Part shown: in pieces, positions 21,641-33,582 of the stretch | Position numbering within the stretch: the first letter of the stretch is position 1 | How the letters are laid out: each line of letters starts with the position of its first letter | Origin: Artemia franciscana | Lineage: Eukaryota; Arthropoda; Branchiopoda; Anostraca; Artemiidae | Assembly (NCBI RefSeq): GCF_032884065.1 | Contig: NC_088881.1 | Span: forward strand, 182,001-246,000 | Direction of reading: 5' to 3' | Length of the DNA: 64,000 bases | Notes under the pieces: model-generated | What the model was told of the DNA's origin: nothing | The model's database searches: none | Seen by the model: the letters and a program-made list of their open reading frames with translations, nothing else | Program-made: the position numbers and the translations under genes

Positions 21641-22030
21641 ATGAAGGAGGAAGGACAAAACCCAGGTGAAACCCAGAATGAAGGAGGAGGGTCGGGTGAC
21701 AGGCTTACTACCCTGTCTCTTCCAAAAAAGCCCCAGCAATGGAAAAGTTGGTAAATGCATCATTCACGTTCTTCGTATTGAAGAAAAACATTTTCCTCGA
21801 ACAAGCTATGAATGGAAATCAGAAATCGAAGCAGCCCCAAAAATACATGAGCTAAATATTTGACCGAGATCTGAGGACAGCTGGAAACCTCACTACTACC
21901 TGAACGGGAAGACGTCAGTGTTGCAGCATCCAGGTGGATGAATGGAGAGGCTTTGTTAACGCCCTATGTGCCACCGATGGCTGTGGAGGAACTAAGGATG
22001 TGCCACCGATGGATGTGGAGGATTTAGGAC
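21641..22030 (+). pseudogene. LINE ORF2 C-terminal relic
   Basis: In the frame around 21855-22010 one reads FDRDLRTAGN, then VDEWRGFVNALCATDGCGG, the pattern of the C-terminal tail of non-LTR retrotransposon ORF2 proteins (Asp-Leu-Arg followed by a Trp-Arg block). There are stops in frame. It interrupts the ~30-bp minisatellite. Confidence 0.5.
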
Positions 22031-22312
22031 GCGGGTTAGAATTCCAGTATACCTAATTGCTTAGTTTAGAACGGGGGTCAGTGGTGAGACTCTGTAAGCT
22101 TAGGGGCCTAAGGCCTCTGTAAGCTCTAAATGGGTACCTGGAGAAATCTGGAGAAGGTAAACAAGAAGGGTGTGTGAAAGCACAGGATTGATGGCCCTCA
22201 ACCCCGATTGCACTTCCTGGCTTAAGGGCCAAGACACGGAGATCACCACCGCCAGTACGGACTGTAAAGTCTAATGCCGCATCCTTTGCCTTTTTGCATT
22301 TTTAAGGTAAGG
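22031..22312 (+). mobile_element. SINE-A copy, 5' head degraded
   Basis: Body identical in plan to the copies at 28247 and 43088: 'aaatgggtacctggagaaat', 'aagggtgtgtgaaagcacag', 'cacttcctggct', 'ctaatgccgcatcctttgcc'. The tRNA-like head is reduced to the B-box region (about 22035-22055). Contains a short local duplication of 'gtaagctt'-type sequence near 22095-22130. Confidence 0.85.
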
Positions 22313-23760
22313 TGAGGAAATTTGAACCTTGATTTTTTTCCTCATAAAACCTATATTTTCATGGCTGTTGTTTATTCTTTTCGTGTAACTTGTTGTTTAC
22401 TGATTTTGTTTTTGCAACTTGTTGAGTATTGATTTTATTATTGCTTGCTGATTTTTCTCTTCGTGAAACTTTTACTTTGATTTTTCTCTTCATGTAACTG
22501 ATTTTGCTCATAGAGCTTTTACGTGCTGATTGTTGTTCGTGGAATTTGTTTTGTGCTTATTTTTGTTCTTGAAATTTGTTGCATGTTGATTTTTGCTCTT
22601 CGTGAAACTTGTAAATTGATTTTTCTCCTTTTTAAACTGATTATGTTCAAGGAGCTTTTTGCGTTCTCATTTTCTGCTCATGGAATTTGTTGTATGTTGA
22701 TTTATGTTCGTGAAACTTTATGCATGTTGATTTTTTCTTCTTAAAACAGTGATTTTTCTCACGAAACTGATTTAGTTCATAGAGTTTGTCGAGTGCTGAT
22801 TTTGTTTTTGGACCTTATTACATAGTGATTTTTGTCCGTGAAACTTGTTGCATATTGATGTTTCTCTTCGTGAAACTTACATGCTGATATTTGTTCGTGG
22901 AACTAGTTGTGTGCTAATCTTGTTGCACATTGATATATCTCTTCTTGAAACTTGTAAAATGATTTTCGCCTCGTGAAACTGATTTTGTTCAAGGAACTTG
23001 CTGCGTGTTGATTTTTTTTTGAAACTTGTTGAGTGCTAATTTTTGTTCTTTAAACTTATTGCATGTTGATTTTTCTTCTCGTTCAACTAATTTTGTCCTG
23101 GGAGTGTCTTGCGTGCTGATTTTTGTTCGTGGAACTTCTTGCTTGGTGATTTTGTTCGTGAAACTTGTTACGTCTTGGTTTTGGTTCGTGAAACTTGTTG
23201 AATGTTGATTTCTCTCTTCCTCAAAATTGTGCGTTCGTTATCTTCATTGTGAAACTGATTTTGTTCATAGAACCTGTTGCGTGCTGATCTTTATTCATGG
23301 GACTTGCTGCTTGCTGATTTTTGTTAGTGAAACTTGTTGCACGTGGATTTTTCTCTTCATGAATCTTATACGTTGATTTTTCTCCTCGTGACACAGATTT
23401 TGTTGATGGAAAACGTTGTTTGCTGATTTTTTTGCTCGTGGAACCTGTTTCGTGCTGATTTTTGTTCATGGTACTCTGTGTGCTAATTTGTTTGTGAAAC
23501 TTGTTCTATGTTGATTTGTCTTTTTATAAATCTTTTACATTGATTCTACCCCTCTTAAAACTGATTTTGTTGATGAAAGTCGTTGCGTAATGTTTTTTTT
23601 TGTTCGTGGAACTTGCTTCTTGCTGATTTTTGTTCCTTAAACTTGTTGCTTGTTGATTTGTCTCTTCCTAAAACTTGACCATTGATTTTGTCTCATCGTG
23701 AAACTGATTTAGCTCATAAAACTTGTTGCGTGTTGATTTTTGTTGGTGAAATGTTCTCCT
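22313..23760 (+). repeat. ~30-bp minisatellite, second block
   Basis: Same unit as 21000-21640. Dozens of diverged units; ends exactly where Helitron Rep coding sequence starts (about 23766). Confidence 0.85.
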
Positions 23761-23765
23761 CACGA

Positions 23766-24258
23766 AACTGGCAGTCCCCTTCATATGTATGAATATGCTC
23801 AAGATGCTATTGCGTATGTTCGGCTCTATGGTCGTCCAGATTTATTTATTACATTTACATGCAATCTATCTTGGGAGTAGATACAGCAGCTTTTACTTCA
23901 AGGACAATCGGCGGTTCATAGATATGACATTACGGCCCGTGTCTTTCAGCAAAAGTTGAAATCACTGATAAACTACATAGTAGAACTCAAAGTGTTTGGG
24001 TCAGTGCGATACTGGATGTACTCAGTGGAATGGCAAAAACGAGGATGGCCACGCGCACATATTTTAATCTGGCTACATGATAAGATTACTTCTAATGAAA
24101 TTGACGATGTGATTTCCGCTGAAATTCCAGATGAAAATGTCGATAAGGGCTTATATGATATTGTGGTAAAAAATATGATACATGGACCTTGTGGTGCACT
24201 AAATGAAAAATCACCATGCATGGCCAAAGAAAGGTGCACAAAGCAATATCTCGACTTC
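23766..24258 (+). pseudogene. Helitron Rep (HUH) domain, first copy, mutated
   Basis: Reads from MYEYAQDAIAYVRLYGRPDL through an in-frame stop (about 23878) to the HUH region. The expected His-hydrophobic-His is WPRAHILIWL here, so the first His is Arg and the metal site is broken. Continues through MIHGPCGALNEKSPCM and ends by a frameshift and stop in the KERCTKQY region (about 24258). Upstream parts of Rep are missing. Confidence 0.88.
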
Positions 24259-24315
24259 TAGTACCCAACAAAATTACCGGCAACGATGGTTACCCACAGT
24301 ATGGAAGAAGATCTA

Positions 24316-24794
24316 CTGAAGATTTGCCACACGCACATATACTAATCTGGCTACATAAAAAAATTACTTCGAACGAAATTGATGATGTGATTTCCGCTGA
24401 AATACCTGATAAAAATGTCAATAAGGGGTTACATGATATTATTGTAAAAAATATGATACATGGACCTTGCGGTGCACTGAACGAAAATTCACCATGCATG
24501 GCCAAAGGAAGGTGCACAAAGCAATATCCTCGACTTTTAGTATCAAACACAATTACTGGCAATGATGGTTACCCACAATATAGAAGAAGATCTACTGAAG
24601 ATGGCGGTAAAACAGCAATAATAAAGAAGCGTAACGGTACCACCATCGAAGTAGATAACCAGTGGGTTGTTCCATATTCATTTGTATTATCAAAAACATT
24701 TAATGCTCAGATAAACGTTGAAAACTGTAACTCCGTAAAGGCAATCAAATACATATGTAAATACGTCAACAAAGGCAGCGACATGGCAGAGTAA
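24316..24794 (+). pseudogene. Helitron Rep (HUH) domain, second copy with intact HUH and two-Tyr motif
   Basis: A ~278-bp direct duplication restarts the domain with the canonical LPHAHILIWL (both His present). It continues through MIHGPCGALNENSPCM, GNDGYPQYRRRS and NQWVVPYSFVLSKTFNAQIN to KYICKYVNKGSDMAE, which holds the two catalytic tyrosines of Helitron Rep (YxxxY). It stops at 24794, where a different repeat begins. The catalytic residues are therefore preserved, but without a start or a helicase it cannot act alone. Confidence 0.88.
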
Positions 24795-25280
24795 GCCAAA
24801 TAAAACGAATTTCGTACACAACTTCTGGTAAAATTCCCCCGTATAAAATTTCTTCGGGGAACTTCGTCCTTAAAAACTTCTGTCCTAATCGGAAATTACC
24901 CCTCACCCGAATAATCCATCCACAGAAAATCCCCCTGCAATATTTTTGTATACTTCCCAATAAAAAACGTAAATGTAAACAATGGGCAAATTTCTTAACT
25001 CACGGTCCTCCCTCCAGTGGTTCTGGAGGGTCCTGTCATCTCTAAAAACATAGTTATTGTACCTTTCAATTATTGTTAACAAAATGGCTGTCTCAAAATT
25101 TAGATCAGACGACCATCGGGATGAAAGGGTGCAAGAGGGGACCTAGGTACCCTCCAATTTTTCAGTTATTTCAAATGTGCACTAGAATTTTCAGGTTCCT
25201 TTCGAATGAGCCCTCTAAGACCATTGGCTCAAAACAATACCCCTGGCGAAATAAACAGCAACAATAAAACAAATAAACAT
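24795..25280 (+). repeat. Dispersed repeat family R2, diverged copy
   Basis: Shares with 26160-26890 and 58080-58400 the blocks 'aaaatggctgtctcaaaatt', 'gggacctaggtaccctcc', 'gcactagaattttcagg' and 'gaatgagccctc'. Non-coding. Confidence 0.75.
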
Positions 25281-25439
25281 GCATCCGCGATTTTTCTTCT
25301 ATAAAAAAATACAAAATTCCACATTTTTGCATATATGAGCATTGAACTTCTATAAGTGAGCAGTAATTGTATATGTATGCGTGTATTTTTTCTCGAAAAC
25401 GGCTCCATATGTTTTCAGAAAAATTGGCATCCTGGAATA

Positions 25440-26060
25440 TTCTGGTCTAAAAAAGGATTTAGATGGGGTCAAAAGTTTGAGAACATTCGTTAAAAGCCTT
25501 AATTTTGAAAAATAAAAATATTTGTTGAATGAAGTCATTCACACGTGTCACACCTATAGGAAAAAATTGAAGATCTACATGCATAGTACAGTTTACATTA
25601 AATTGCTTAAAGAGTAAAAATTGGTGATTATCAAAACATTTGTATAAATTTTGACAAGGGATTAAACAGTTCAAAAAACCTTAAAAAAGAAAACCAAAAG
25701 TTTTTTGCTTAGTAGAAATCGTTGTAAGAAACCGGACTTTATATTATATCGAACTTGTTAATCAGGATATCGGACCCTGTTAATCGGACTTTATATATAG
25801 TCTGTCTAGTCTATTCTGTCTATTCTAGTCTGTCAAGTCTGTCTAGTCTGCCTAGTCTGACCTAGAAGATTTTCCTGAATGGAGAAGTTTACATTCAATT
25901 GTTTAAAGAACAAAAAAAATGGTAATTGCAAAAATTTTCCTATAAGTTTTGATAAGGGATTACAACAATCCTAAAACCTTAAAAAAAAATAATAATAAAA
26001 CCAAATATTTAAAGAATAGTGGAAATCGTTGTTAGAAATCGGACTTGCTTCAACAACCAA
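25440..26060 (+). repeat. Direct repeat pair flanking a TCTGTCTAG minisatellite
   Basis: The block at about 25567-25737 is repeated in diverged form at 25864-26045 ('agtttacat', 'tttgacaagggatta', 'ggaaatcgttgt'). Between them, 25798-25870, lies a TCTGTCTAG-type minisatellite with about seven variant units. Confidence 0.7.
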
Positions 26061-26159
26061 ACATCTTTGAAAAGATAGAGGATTGAAAAGACATAAAATT
26101 TCGTAAAGAGCAAGATTACTCTTTCTCTTTCTTCTCTTCCCCTTCTTCTCAACTCCCTC

Positions 26160-26890
26160 TCCAACCTAAAAATCCCCCTGAAAACGTTTGTAGACTTCCA
26201 AATAACCATTACTATATGTAAGCACTGGTCAAAGTTTGTAACTTGTGGCTGCTCCCAGGGGGACTGTGGGGGAGTAAGTTGTTCCCAAAGACAGAGTTAT
26301 ATGTTGTTTTGACTACGCTGAATAAAATGGCTATCTCAGAATTTTGATCCGGTGACTTTGGGAAAATAATTAGCGTGGGAGGGGGCCTAGGTGCCCTCCG
26401 ATTTTTTGGTAACTTAAAAAGCGCACTAGACTTTTTCATTTCCGATAGAATGAGCCCTCTCGTAAGATTCTAAGACCACTGGGTCGATACGATCACCCCT
26501 GGGGAAAAAAAACAAATGAACACGCATCCGTTATCTGCCTTCAGGTAAAAAATGCAAAATTCCACATTTTTATAAATAGGAGCTTTCAACTTCTACAATA
26601 GGGTTCTCTGATACGCTGAATCTGATGGTGTGATTTTTATTAAGATTATGTGACTTTTAGGGGATTGTTTCCCCCTATTTTCTAAAATAAGGCAAATTTT
26701 CTTAGGCTCGTAACTTTTGATGGGTATAACTGATCTTGATTAAACTTGTATATTTAAAATCAGCATTAAAATGCCATTCTTTTGATGTAACTATTCTTTA
26801 GAGTTTCGGTTACTGTTGAGCTGGGTCGGTCCCTACTACAGTTCGTTACCACGAACTGTTTGATACCGTTTTAAAAGCTTCGATAGGCTA
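26160..26890 (+). repeat. Dispersed repeat family R2, longest copy
   Basis: About 730 bp including both the 'aaaatggctatctcagaatt'/'gaatgagccctctcg' half and a second half ('gggttctctgatacgctgaat', 'aacttttgatgggtataac', 'cagttcgttaccacgaactg'). The second half alone recurs at 46865-47125 and, inverted, at 56865-57115. No protein is encoded. Confidence 0.8.
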
Positions 26891-27204
26891 ACAACTTCAT
26901 CATTTATCTTATAGTGAAGAACCAAGTACAGACGAGAATGTAAAACAATGAGATAGTATCGTAATAATTAATAGAATGTCATCTATTTTATTTTGATCCT
27001 GAAAAGTTAGGGATAGCTTTATAATACCAACTACATTATATAATATATTGTTCCGAGTTTTCATCCGTCACGATGTCTACGATTGAAAAGGATAAAGTTC
27101 AACTGGCTGCAAAGTCAATTTAGTCCCTTCTTTCGATACTATTTTGTTGTTGTTTTTTCAACGCTGAGGAATAGCCTTTGATCATGTGATTACTGATCGA
27201 TAGT

Positions 27205-27290
27205 GAAACACTAAAGTGTTGCTCTCGCAACACTTTAGTCGGCAAAGCCGGACAAAGGTTGCCGCAACACTTCACGTTTCCCGGGCAACG
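27205..27290. other. Cluster of perfect hairpins
   Basis: 27211-27238 is a perfect 12-bp stem (CTAAAGTGTTGC) with a 4-base loop. It is followed at once by a small CGGC/GCCG hairpin and then a third related segment, 'gccgcaacacttcac', that could pair alternatively with the first stem. GC-rich for this window. Confidence 0.75.
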
Positions 27291-28246
27291 TAGGTCTAAT
27301 TTTCACTTACTAATGGTGCCGGAGGATGAATTTAACATATGGATTTTAAATATCCAGTTAAGAATTTTTTTGCACCCAAGCCAGTCTAGTCCGGAAGGGA
27401 TACAAAAAGTCCCATTTTTGGTGCCACATGCTATCTTACATGTTTTGGTAGAGTCTGACTAATTTCTCCCAAAAAATTCTCCTCTCAGATAATTTTCCCC
27501 TACCCCGTAGACGATTCCCTTTGAAGGCAATTACCCCTAGAAAATTCTTCCCACATAAATGATTGAATAACCTAGGGAAATTAAGACAGATGAAATAAAT
27601 TAAGTAAAGAAGTGATCATGGAATATTCTACATATACTCTGAAACATAGCTAGAATATATCGTGTAAAGTATCCCTTAGGATTGTATTCTATATGTTTCT
27701 TTTAATTCTTTTACTTTTATTTGTTTTATTACTTTTATTACTTTCGCACCATAAATTTTTCAATGCAAAGGCTTAGCGTCAGAAAAACACAAAATTGCGA
27801 CTCTTCCTGAAGTTTAAAGAAGAAACGACGAGACTAGCTTTCGGACTGAAAATTAAGCATTAATACTACATCTTTGATGTAACATTCTCCATGAAACAAG
27901 CTTTTGGACACGCTCACTATAAAGTGAAATCTCAAAAGTGGATTATTTTGGTAAAATGTTTTGGGGCTTGTTCGGGCTTGATTTGAAAACCCCAGGGCGT
28001 TTTTCTGCGTTGACAATCTGGCAACAGTGGCCCGTTCGACTGACGTAAAATCTAATGTAAGAGCAAGGAATGCCACATACTCCACTTGCCAAAATGCTAA
28101 CAGTTTTATTTTCCCCAGAATTTAGAAAGTTTCTCAATGGTCAGATTGATTTAAAACCAGTTGCAATTTTATTTTTCCATAAAGTCCGTTTAAGTTTCTC
28201 ACCGAAAATTAGCATGTAAAGTAATGAGACATATCTATTGGAAATC
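27291..28246. other. Gene-free AT-rich stretch
   Basis: No credible coding sequence, RNA or recognised repeat. Confidence 0.5.
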
Positions 28247-28550
28247 GTCCTAGCCGAGTCGGTTAGTGCGCTGGATTTGGGATCATTTGTCTGAAAGGAC
28301 GTGGGTTCGAATCCCAGTGTACCCAATTGTTCGGTTTGGGACGGGAGTCAGTGGCGTGACCCTGTCAGAGTCGACCCAGCTTTAAATGGGTACCTGGAGA
28401 AATCTGGGGAAGGTAAACAGGAAGGGTGTGCGAAAGCACAGGATGGTTGGCCCCCAACCCCCCATTGCACTTCCTGGCTGAAGGGCCAAGAAACGGAGTT
28501 CAGCACCGCCGGTAGGGACTGTAAAATCTAATGCCGTATCCTTTACCCTT
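28247..28550 (+). mobile_element. SINE-A, best-preserved tRNA-derived copy
   Basis: The head resembles a class II tRNA (Leu/Ser-like): A-box TAGCCGAGTCGG and a perfect B-box in GGGTTCGAATCCC. The acceptor-stem halves do not pair ('gtcctag' against 'tgtaccc'), so it is not a tRNA gene. The body has the family blocks 'aaatgggtacctggagaaat', 'gggtgtgcgaaagcacagga' and 'cacttcctggctgaaggg', with a Pol III-type T run at the end (about 28547-28553). Confidence 0.9.
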
Positions 28551-28553
28551 TTT

Positions 28554-28885
28554 TTTACCTATTGGAAATCGCAGGATCCAGAAGTTGACACTCCTCGTAT
28601 TTGTTATATCTCATGCTTGATTTTCTTTTCTTTGTCATTTTATTTGCAAATTTAACAGGATACCTGTTGCAAAATTCTAGGAGGTCCCTGCAAAATCTAG
28701 TATTTGCAAAAAAACCGTGCAAACACTTGATTATAACTTGCGCCAGCAGCTTCTAATCCCTATTTTCGTCAAAATTGCCGTTATCTTTGATTCAGACTTA
28801 TATTTACAAAAAGGTTTTTCTCTTTGGAAGTTTCGAAATATGAATCTTGTAAGGGGCGCCCATGTTCAGAAATCACGTACACCAA
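28554..28885. other. Gene-free stretch
   Basis: AT-rich, nothing recognised. Confidence 0.45.
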
Positions 28886-29060
28886 ATGGCGAGTGCCTAG
28901 TGTAGCGAAAGTGTGACGGACGTGGCGTAACCATGCCGAGCGTAGTGGAACTCTGTGAAACGAAGTAAGTATGCCATGCTTGGTAAAGCTGTGCCAAGCG
29001 TGATGGAATTTTGCCTTGAGTGGTAGAACTTTTTTGTATATGTGGCGTTTCAAGATATAC
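28886..29060 (+). repeat. Degenerate 'gtgccgagcgtagtggaac' minisatellite
   Basis: About eight variants of an 18-20 bp unit: tagtgtagcgaaagtgtgac, catgccgagcgtagtggaac, gtgccaagcgtgatggaatt and similar. GC-richer than its flanks. The minus-strand ORFs over it are repeat frames. Confidence 0.7.
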
Positions 29061-30590
29061 CACCAGGTGGTGGAAAGTGGGCACCCCTATCGGGATCCTG
29101 AGCACCTTTCCTAACAAATTAATCAATTACGTAAAAGCCATTTATATATACCGAAGAGCTACAGATCAGTGGAGCCCAACTCGAGAAAATCTGAGGGGGG
29201 GGGGTTCATTTTTTTGTGAATACCCAAAACTTTTTATTTCAAATCAAGGGAATTATTTGTTTTATCCAATTTTTTTAAATTGAAATAAAATAAATATGTT
29301 CGAAGTCTGTCTTGTGCTAAAAAACTGTGCACATGGACGCTCTTATGAGCCTGGCCACCCGGGTGCATCTTCGGTCGTGACAATAAAACACTTTTGCGAA
29401 TAATAATGCTTGCACAAGGTATCAATCTCATTTTTTAAAATATAAAAACGAATTTTCCTAATTAGAAAGTAATTGACATTTTCCCATGAAAAGCGTTCTG
29501 AACCACGAACGAAATCTAGGTTGTGATTAGATACGGGACTATTTGTTTAATAAACATAGCAATTTTTGCGTATTTACACTAAATATTAAGTGAGAAACTT
29601 TACAGCCGAAGAAACACGAGTTAGTTTAGTCTATTTTAACCACCTTATTCCGTTTACATTCTCACAATTTTTTCCGCCAAAATCCCAATTCCGAATTATC
29701 TGATGTCGTTAATTTTTATCATTTCCCTTATTTCAATAGAATTTTGACAGAAAAGTAGTTTAAAAACACTCCTGTTTGTTATACGTATTATTCGCAGGTT
29801 ATTTTTAGTAAAAAAAGGTGAAGAATATTGATTGAAACAGAACTGCAAGGAGATGCTAGCGTAAACCTAAGTGTAACCAAAAAACTAAAAAGAATAGAAT
29901 AAACCATACACATCTGTTTAATGAATATTCACGTGCGTGAGTGAAAGATTCGAGATTCAACTAATCAAAACCTTGATATCCAGCCTGGGACGCAGTCAAG
30001 GGGGGTCGTAAGGTTGAAAAGGAGGAAGCTCCAAGGTGTCGGTACCAGGTGCCGACACATAGAAAATTTACCTATTTACCTTGGAAATTTAGCTTATGTG
30101 CCCACATACTAAGCGATTTGGTCAATACATTCTATAAATCCCTCCTCCAGACATAAAACCCTAGTTGCACCCTTTTATCCAGTGCGCTTAGCGTGGATTC
30201 GTTAGTAAGAGACCATATCATATGAATATGAAGTTCTCACGTTATAATATGTGAATGATTAACATAGAAATTCCCTTGAAACTTGGGTCTCGAATAATCA
30301 ATTTTAATCAACAATTTACGCTTCTTTTAATCCAATTTTTACGTATTTGTGTTTATACAACTATCGCGGCTTAAAATATTTTACTGTATAGACTAGAACT
30401 TTATTTGGTTTGATTTTTTCTAAATTTTTTCTGAATATATCTTAAATGCATTATTTGGAATCCTCAGTGAATTATTGATGTTCTTCTTTGGTGTAGGGAT
30501 AAACAGACCAGGGATAAACATGTGAGTATGAATATGGGCAGAGAATGTAGGGTTTGAACTTTAAATAAGGTTTTTTTTTTCTGGAAGGGA
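29061..30590. other. Gene-free AT-rich stretch
   Basis: No credible gene. Includes G runs and scattered repeat scraps, no recognised element. Confidence 0.45.
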
Positions 30591-30690
30591 AATTATCAGC
30601 AAATCAAATCGGTATTGTATCGATACCATATTGATATTTTGGTATCGGTATCGGGTTCCAAAAATCCATTTAAATTGGGCCCTAATAGTA
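30591..30690. mobile_element. Possible hAT-type element end
   Basis: Dense ATCGGTATCG-type repeats followed by 'gggccctaat', like the right end of the MITE at 33583-33828. No matching left end is seen. Confidence 0.35.
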
Positions 30691-30704
30691 ATAATAAAAA
30701 TGTA

Positions 30705-31365
30705 TTTATAATCTAATATAAAATACATTTAAAAGAAGTTTAAATAATAAGAACAAGGCAAAAATGAAGTTAAAATGATAAGACATTACAACAGTCTTAC
30801 TGAAAAACAAAGGAAAAGTATTATAAATACTAAATAAACTAAACATTAAGTAAACAGGGGAAAAGTTTCTTTGTTAAGTATTGCTAAGTATAAGTTTGTT
30901 AAGTATAAATACAACGGTAGATTTGCCCTTTACTATAAGAGAACTTTTCCTTTGCTTATTTATAATCTAATATAAAATACATTTAAAAGAAGTTTAAATA
31001 ATAAGAACAAGGCAAAAATGAAGTTAAAATGATAAGACATTACAACAGTCTTACTGAAAAACAAAGGAAAAGTATTATAAATACTAATTAAACTAAACAT
31101 TAAGTAAACAGGGGAAAAGTTTCTTTGTTAAGTATTGCTAAGTATAAGTTTGTTAAGTATAAATACAACGGTAGATTTGCCCTTTACTATAAGAGAACTT
31201 TTCCTTTGCTTATTTAATATTTGGTTTATTTAGTATTTATAGTACTTTTCCTTTGTTTTTCAATCAGACTATTGTAGTCTATTTTCATTTCGACTTCATT
31301 TTTGTCTTATTCGTATTATATAAACTTCTTTTACTTGTATTCTATATTAGGTTATGAATAAATTA
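30705..31365. mobile_element. Fold-back element with its left half tandemly duplicated
   Basis: Left unit 30705-30958 is repeated almost perfectly at 30959-31212 (period 254 bp). The segment 31213-31365 is the inverted, diverged counterpart of the first ~150 bp of the unit, so the ancestor was a hairpin (MITE-like) element of roughly 400 bp with ~150-bp arms and a ~105-bp centre. No coding capacity. Confidence 0.85.
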
Positions 31366-33582
31366 CGCATTATAAATGCATGAGGTTTAGTAATTGTCCC
31401 CCCACCTAGAACAACTCCGCTTGCAGGGTAACAATACCCTGCAATACCACCGCTTGCAGGGTGGTTTGCTATAATGACCAGTCCTGAGCTTTGGACTAAA
31501 CATTCCCAATTGGAATCTTCGTCAACATCGCCCACCTCTCTAACACGCTGCAGAGGCCTATGTCAGGTCTTCCAGACTTGGAAAGACTAAGGGATATCCC
31601 TTGGAAAACTTCCATCTTCTATGCGCACCATGTACCCCCTGTCTCAAAGGCTTATTAAATAAATTCTTTTTTAAATTAAGTAAAAGAAATTAACTCAAAG
31701 TAAAAAATCTTACTTGTAACCGTGATCCCTAGCCAACTGATAGATTCAAAGAAAGGTATAAAAATAATGTATTACTTAGTGAGGCATTAGAAAAAACCTT
31801 GACATTAAAAGAAAGGAACTAAAATTTATTCTATGAAAATCAAACATTGGAGACAGGAGGATGAGAATGTAAAAACGTTGACATGGTGAGAAAGTCCGTT
31901 ATGGATGCAACTGATTAATTTTTGTATAATAAAATCAGTTTCCCATGTCTTGAAGGGCATCAAAAAGATGCTTGTTTAAATAAATAAAACAAGTTTTTTT
32001 GAACAGAAGGTAAAAGGTATACCCACTATTAAACCTAACAAAATTTATTCTATATATTTTACAACCTATTCCCCCCCCCTTCAGTCTGGGGCCTACTCTG
32101 TACGCAAAATTTTGACTTGTGCTTTACTGAAAGCATTTTAGAATACAAAAAATATAAGCATTAGCTTTAAAAAAAATTAAAAAACGCATCAAAAATTTGT
32201 TTCTTTTGTTTTTTGTTACAATTTTTACGAGTCAGACAAACATTTCAGGACTGGGGGGGGGGGTCAAAACCCATAGCCTCCTTGTATACGGCCTTGGGAG
32301 CAGACATTTTCTGACATAGCTGACATAGGATCAGATTTTACCAATCTGATCTTTAAAGGAAAAATTTTCAATAATTTTTCATTTTTCATTAATTTCTATT
32401 TCTATTAATCTGTAATTATTTCTATAAACATTAATTTTATAATAATTATAATCATGTTATAATAAATATATCAATTATATTAATTAATTTTGTTAAATTA
32501 TATTGTAATGAATGTACAACTATACAAATATTAAATACACATAATTATTCTGAAATTATTTCTATTAGTCTGTGTTTTCCATTAATTCTCGGTTACTTTT
32601 CTCTAGATTCAGTTCTGTAGAAATAAACAAAAATTCTTTTTTAATAACCTAATATTTAGCAGTTTTATAAATATTAGGAATTAGCATTAAAAGCAGATTC
32701 ATTTAATATACGCATCAGACTATTTTAAAACTACTTCTGTATTGTTTTCAAGCTCCCCTATTTTCTGAATTTCGGTACGATAACTTAATGTTTAATTTAT
32801 TAGTAATAATTACTTTGTTATTTGTTTTATTTATGGTTAAGGTTTAAAAAACATGGCCGGTGTAAAGTATCGTTATGCACAATTAAACTATGTATATTGG
32901 AGTTTTTTATTCCGAAACAATATGTCAGGAAAGAATAAAGTAAAAACAAAATAAAATAAAGAAATAATAAAATTACAACATGTAAAAGCTCGATATTTGT
33001 TCCATTAAATTAGAGTTTAGTTGATTTGATTATCTGATAACTAGGTAATCAACGAAAGTATCATCTTTGCTACTATCATTACTAAATGTTTAATTATAAA
33101 GCAGTATCGGTGCTTTTAATTACTAAGTGGGTGAAATGAAATGATCAAGAACATTATTACGGGACTAACACACATTAAAATTATAAGCTGTATTCATTCT
33201 TAATTCGCAAATAATAGTTCGTATTCCGTAGCTGAAAATAAGTTTGAATATACTTAAAACACTAAAAAATAATCATAAATGTGGCTTGAACACTTTTTGG
33301 TTTTTTTAAGGTGGAATATCTTAGTGTTCATGCCTGAGGTTATAATTTTGTCTGAGGTTGAGGTTGATTGTAGTACCTCTGCCGTCTAATGATTTTGTTA
33401 CTTTTGAAAAATAGGCCTTCAAAAGGTCAAGGAAAGTTTGTTAAAGAAATTGACTAAGAAGAGAATTAATGTAAGAATAGATTTATATACCAGTTACGGA
33501 ATGTGGACTTAACTTGTTAACTTGTACGAAAAATGTGGCTCGATCTGAATTTTTAGGGCTTTAATGAAAGAAAGGTTATTAT
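31366..33582. other. Gene-free AT-rich stretch
   Basis: No gene seen. 32225-32300 belongs to a minor dispersed family (G run, then a 'tacggccttggg'-type box) also present near 49820, 56185, 59160 and 60995. Confidence 0.5.

Noticed and set aside
28247..28325. A tRNA gene (Leu/Ser-like) with perfect B-box
   Set aside because: The acceptor-stem halves do not pair and the head is fused to a SINE body shared with 22031 and 43088.
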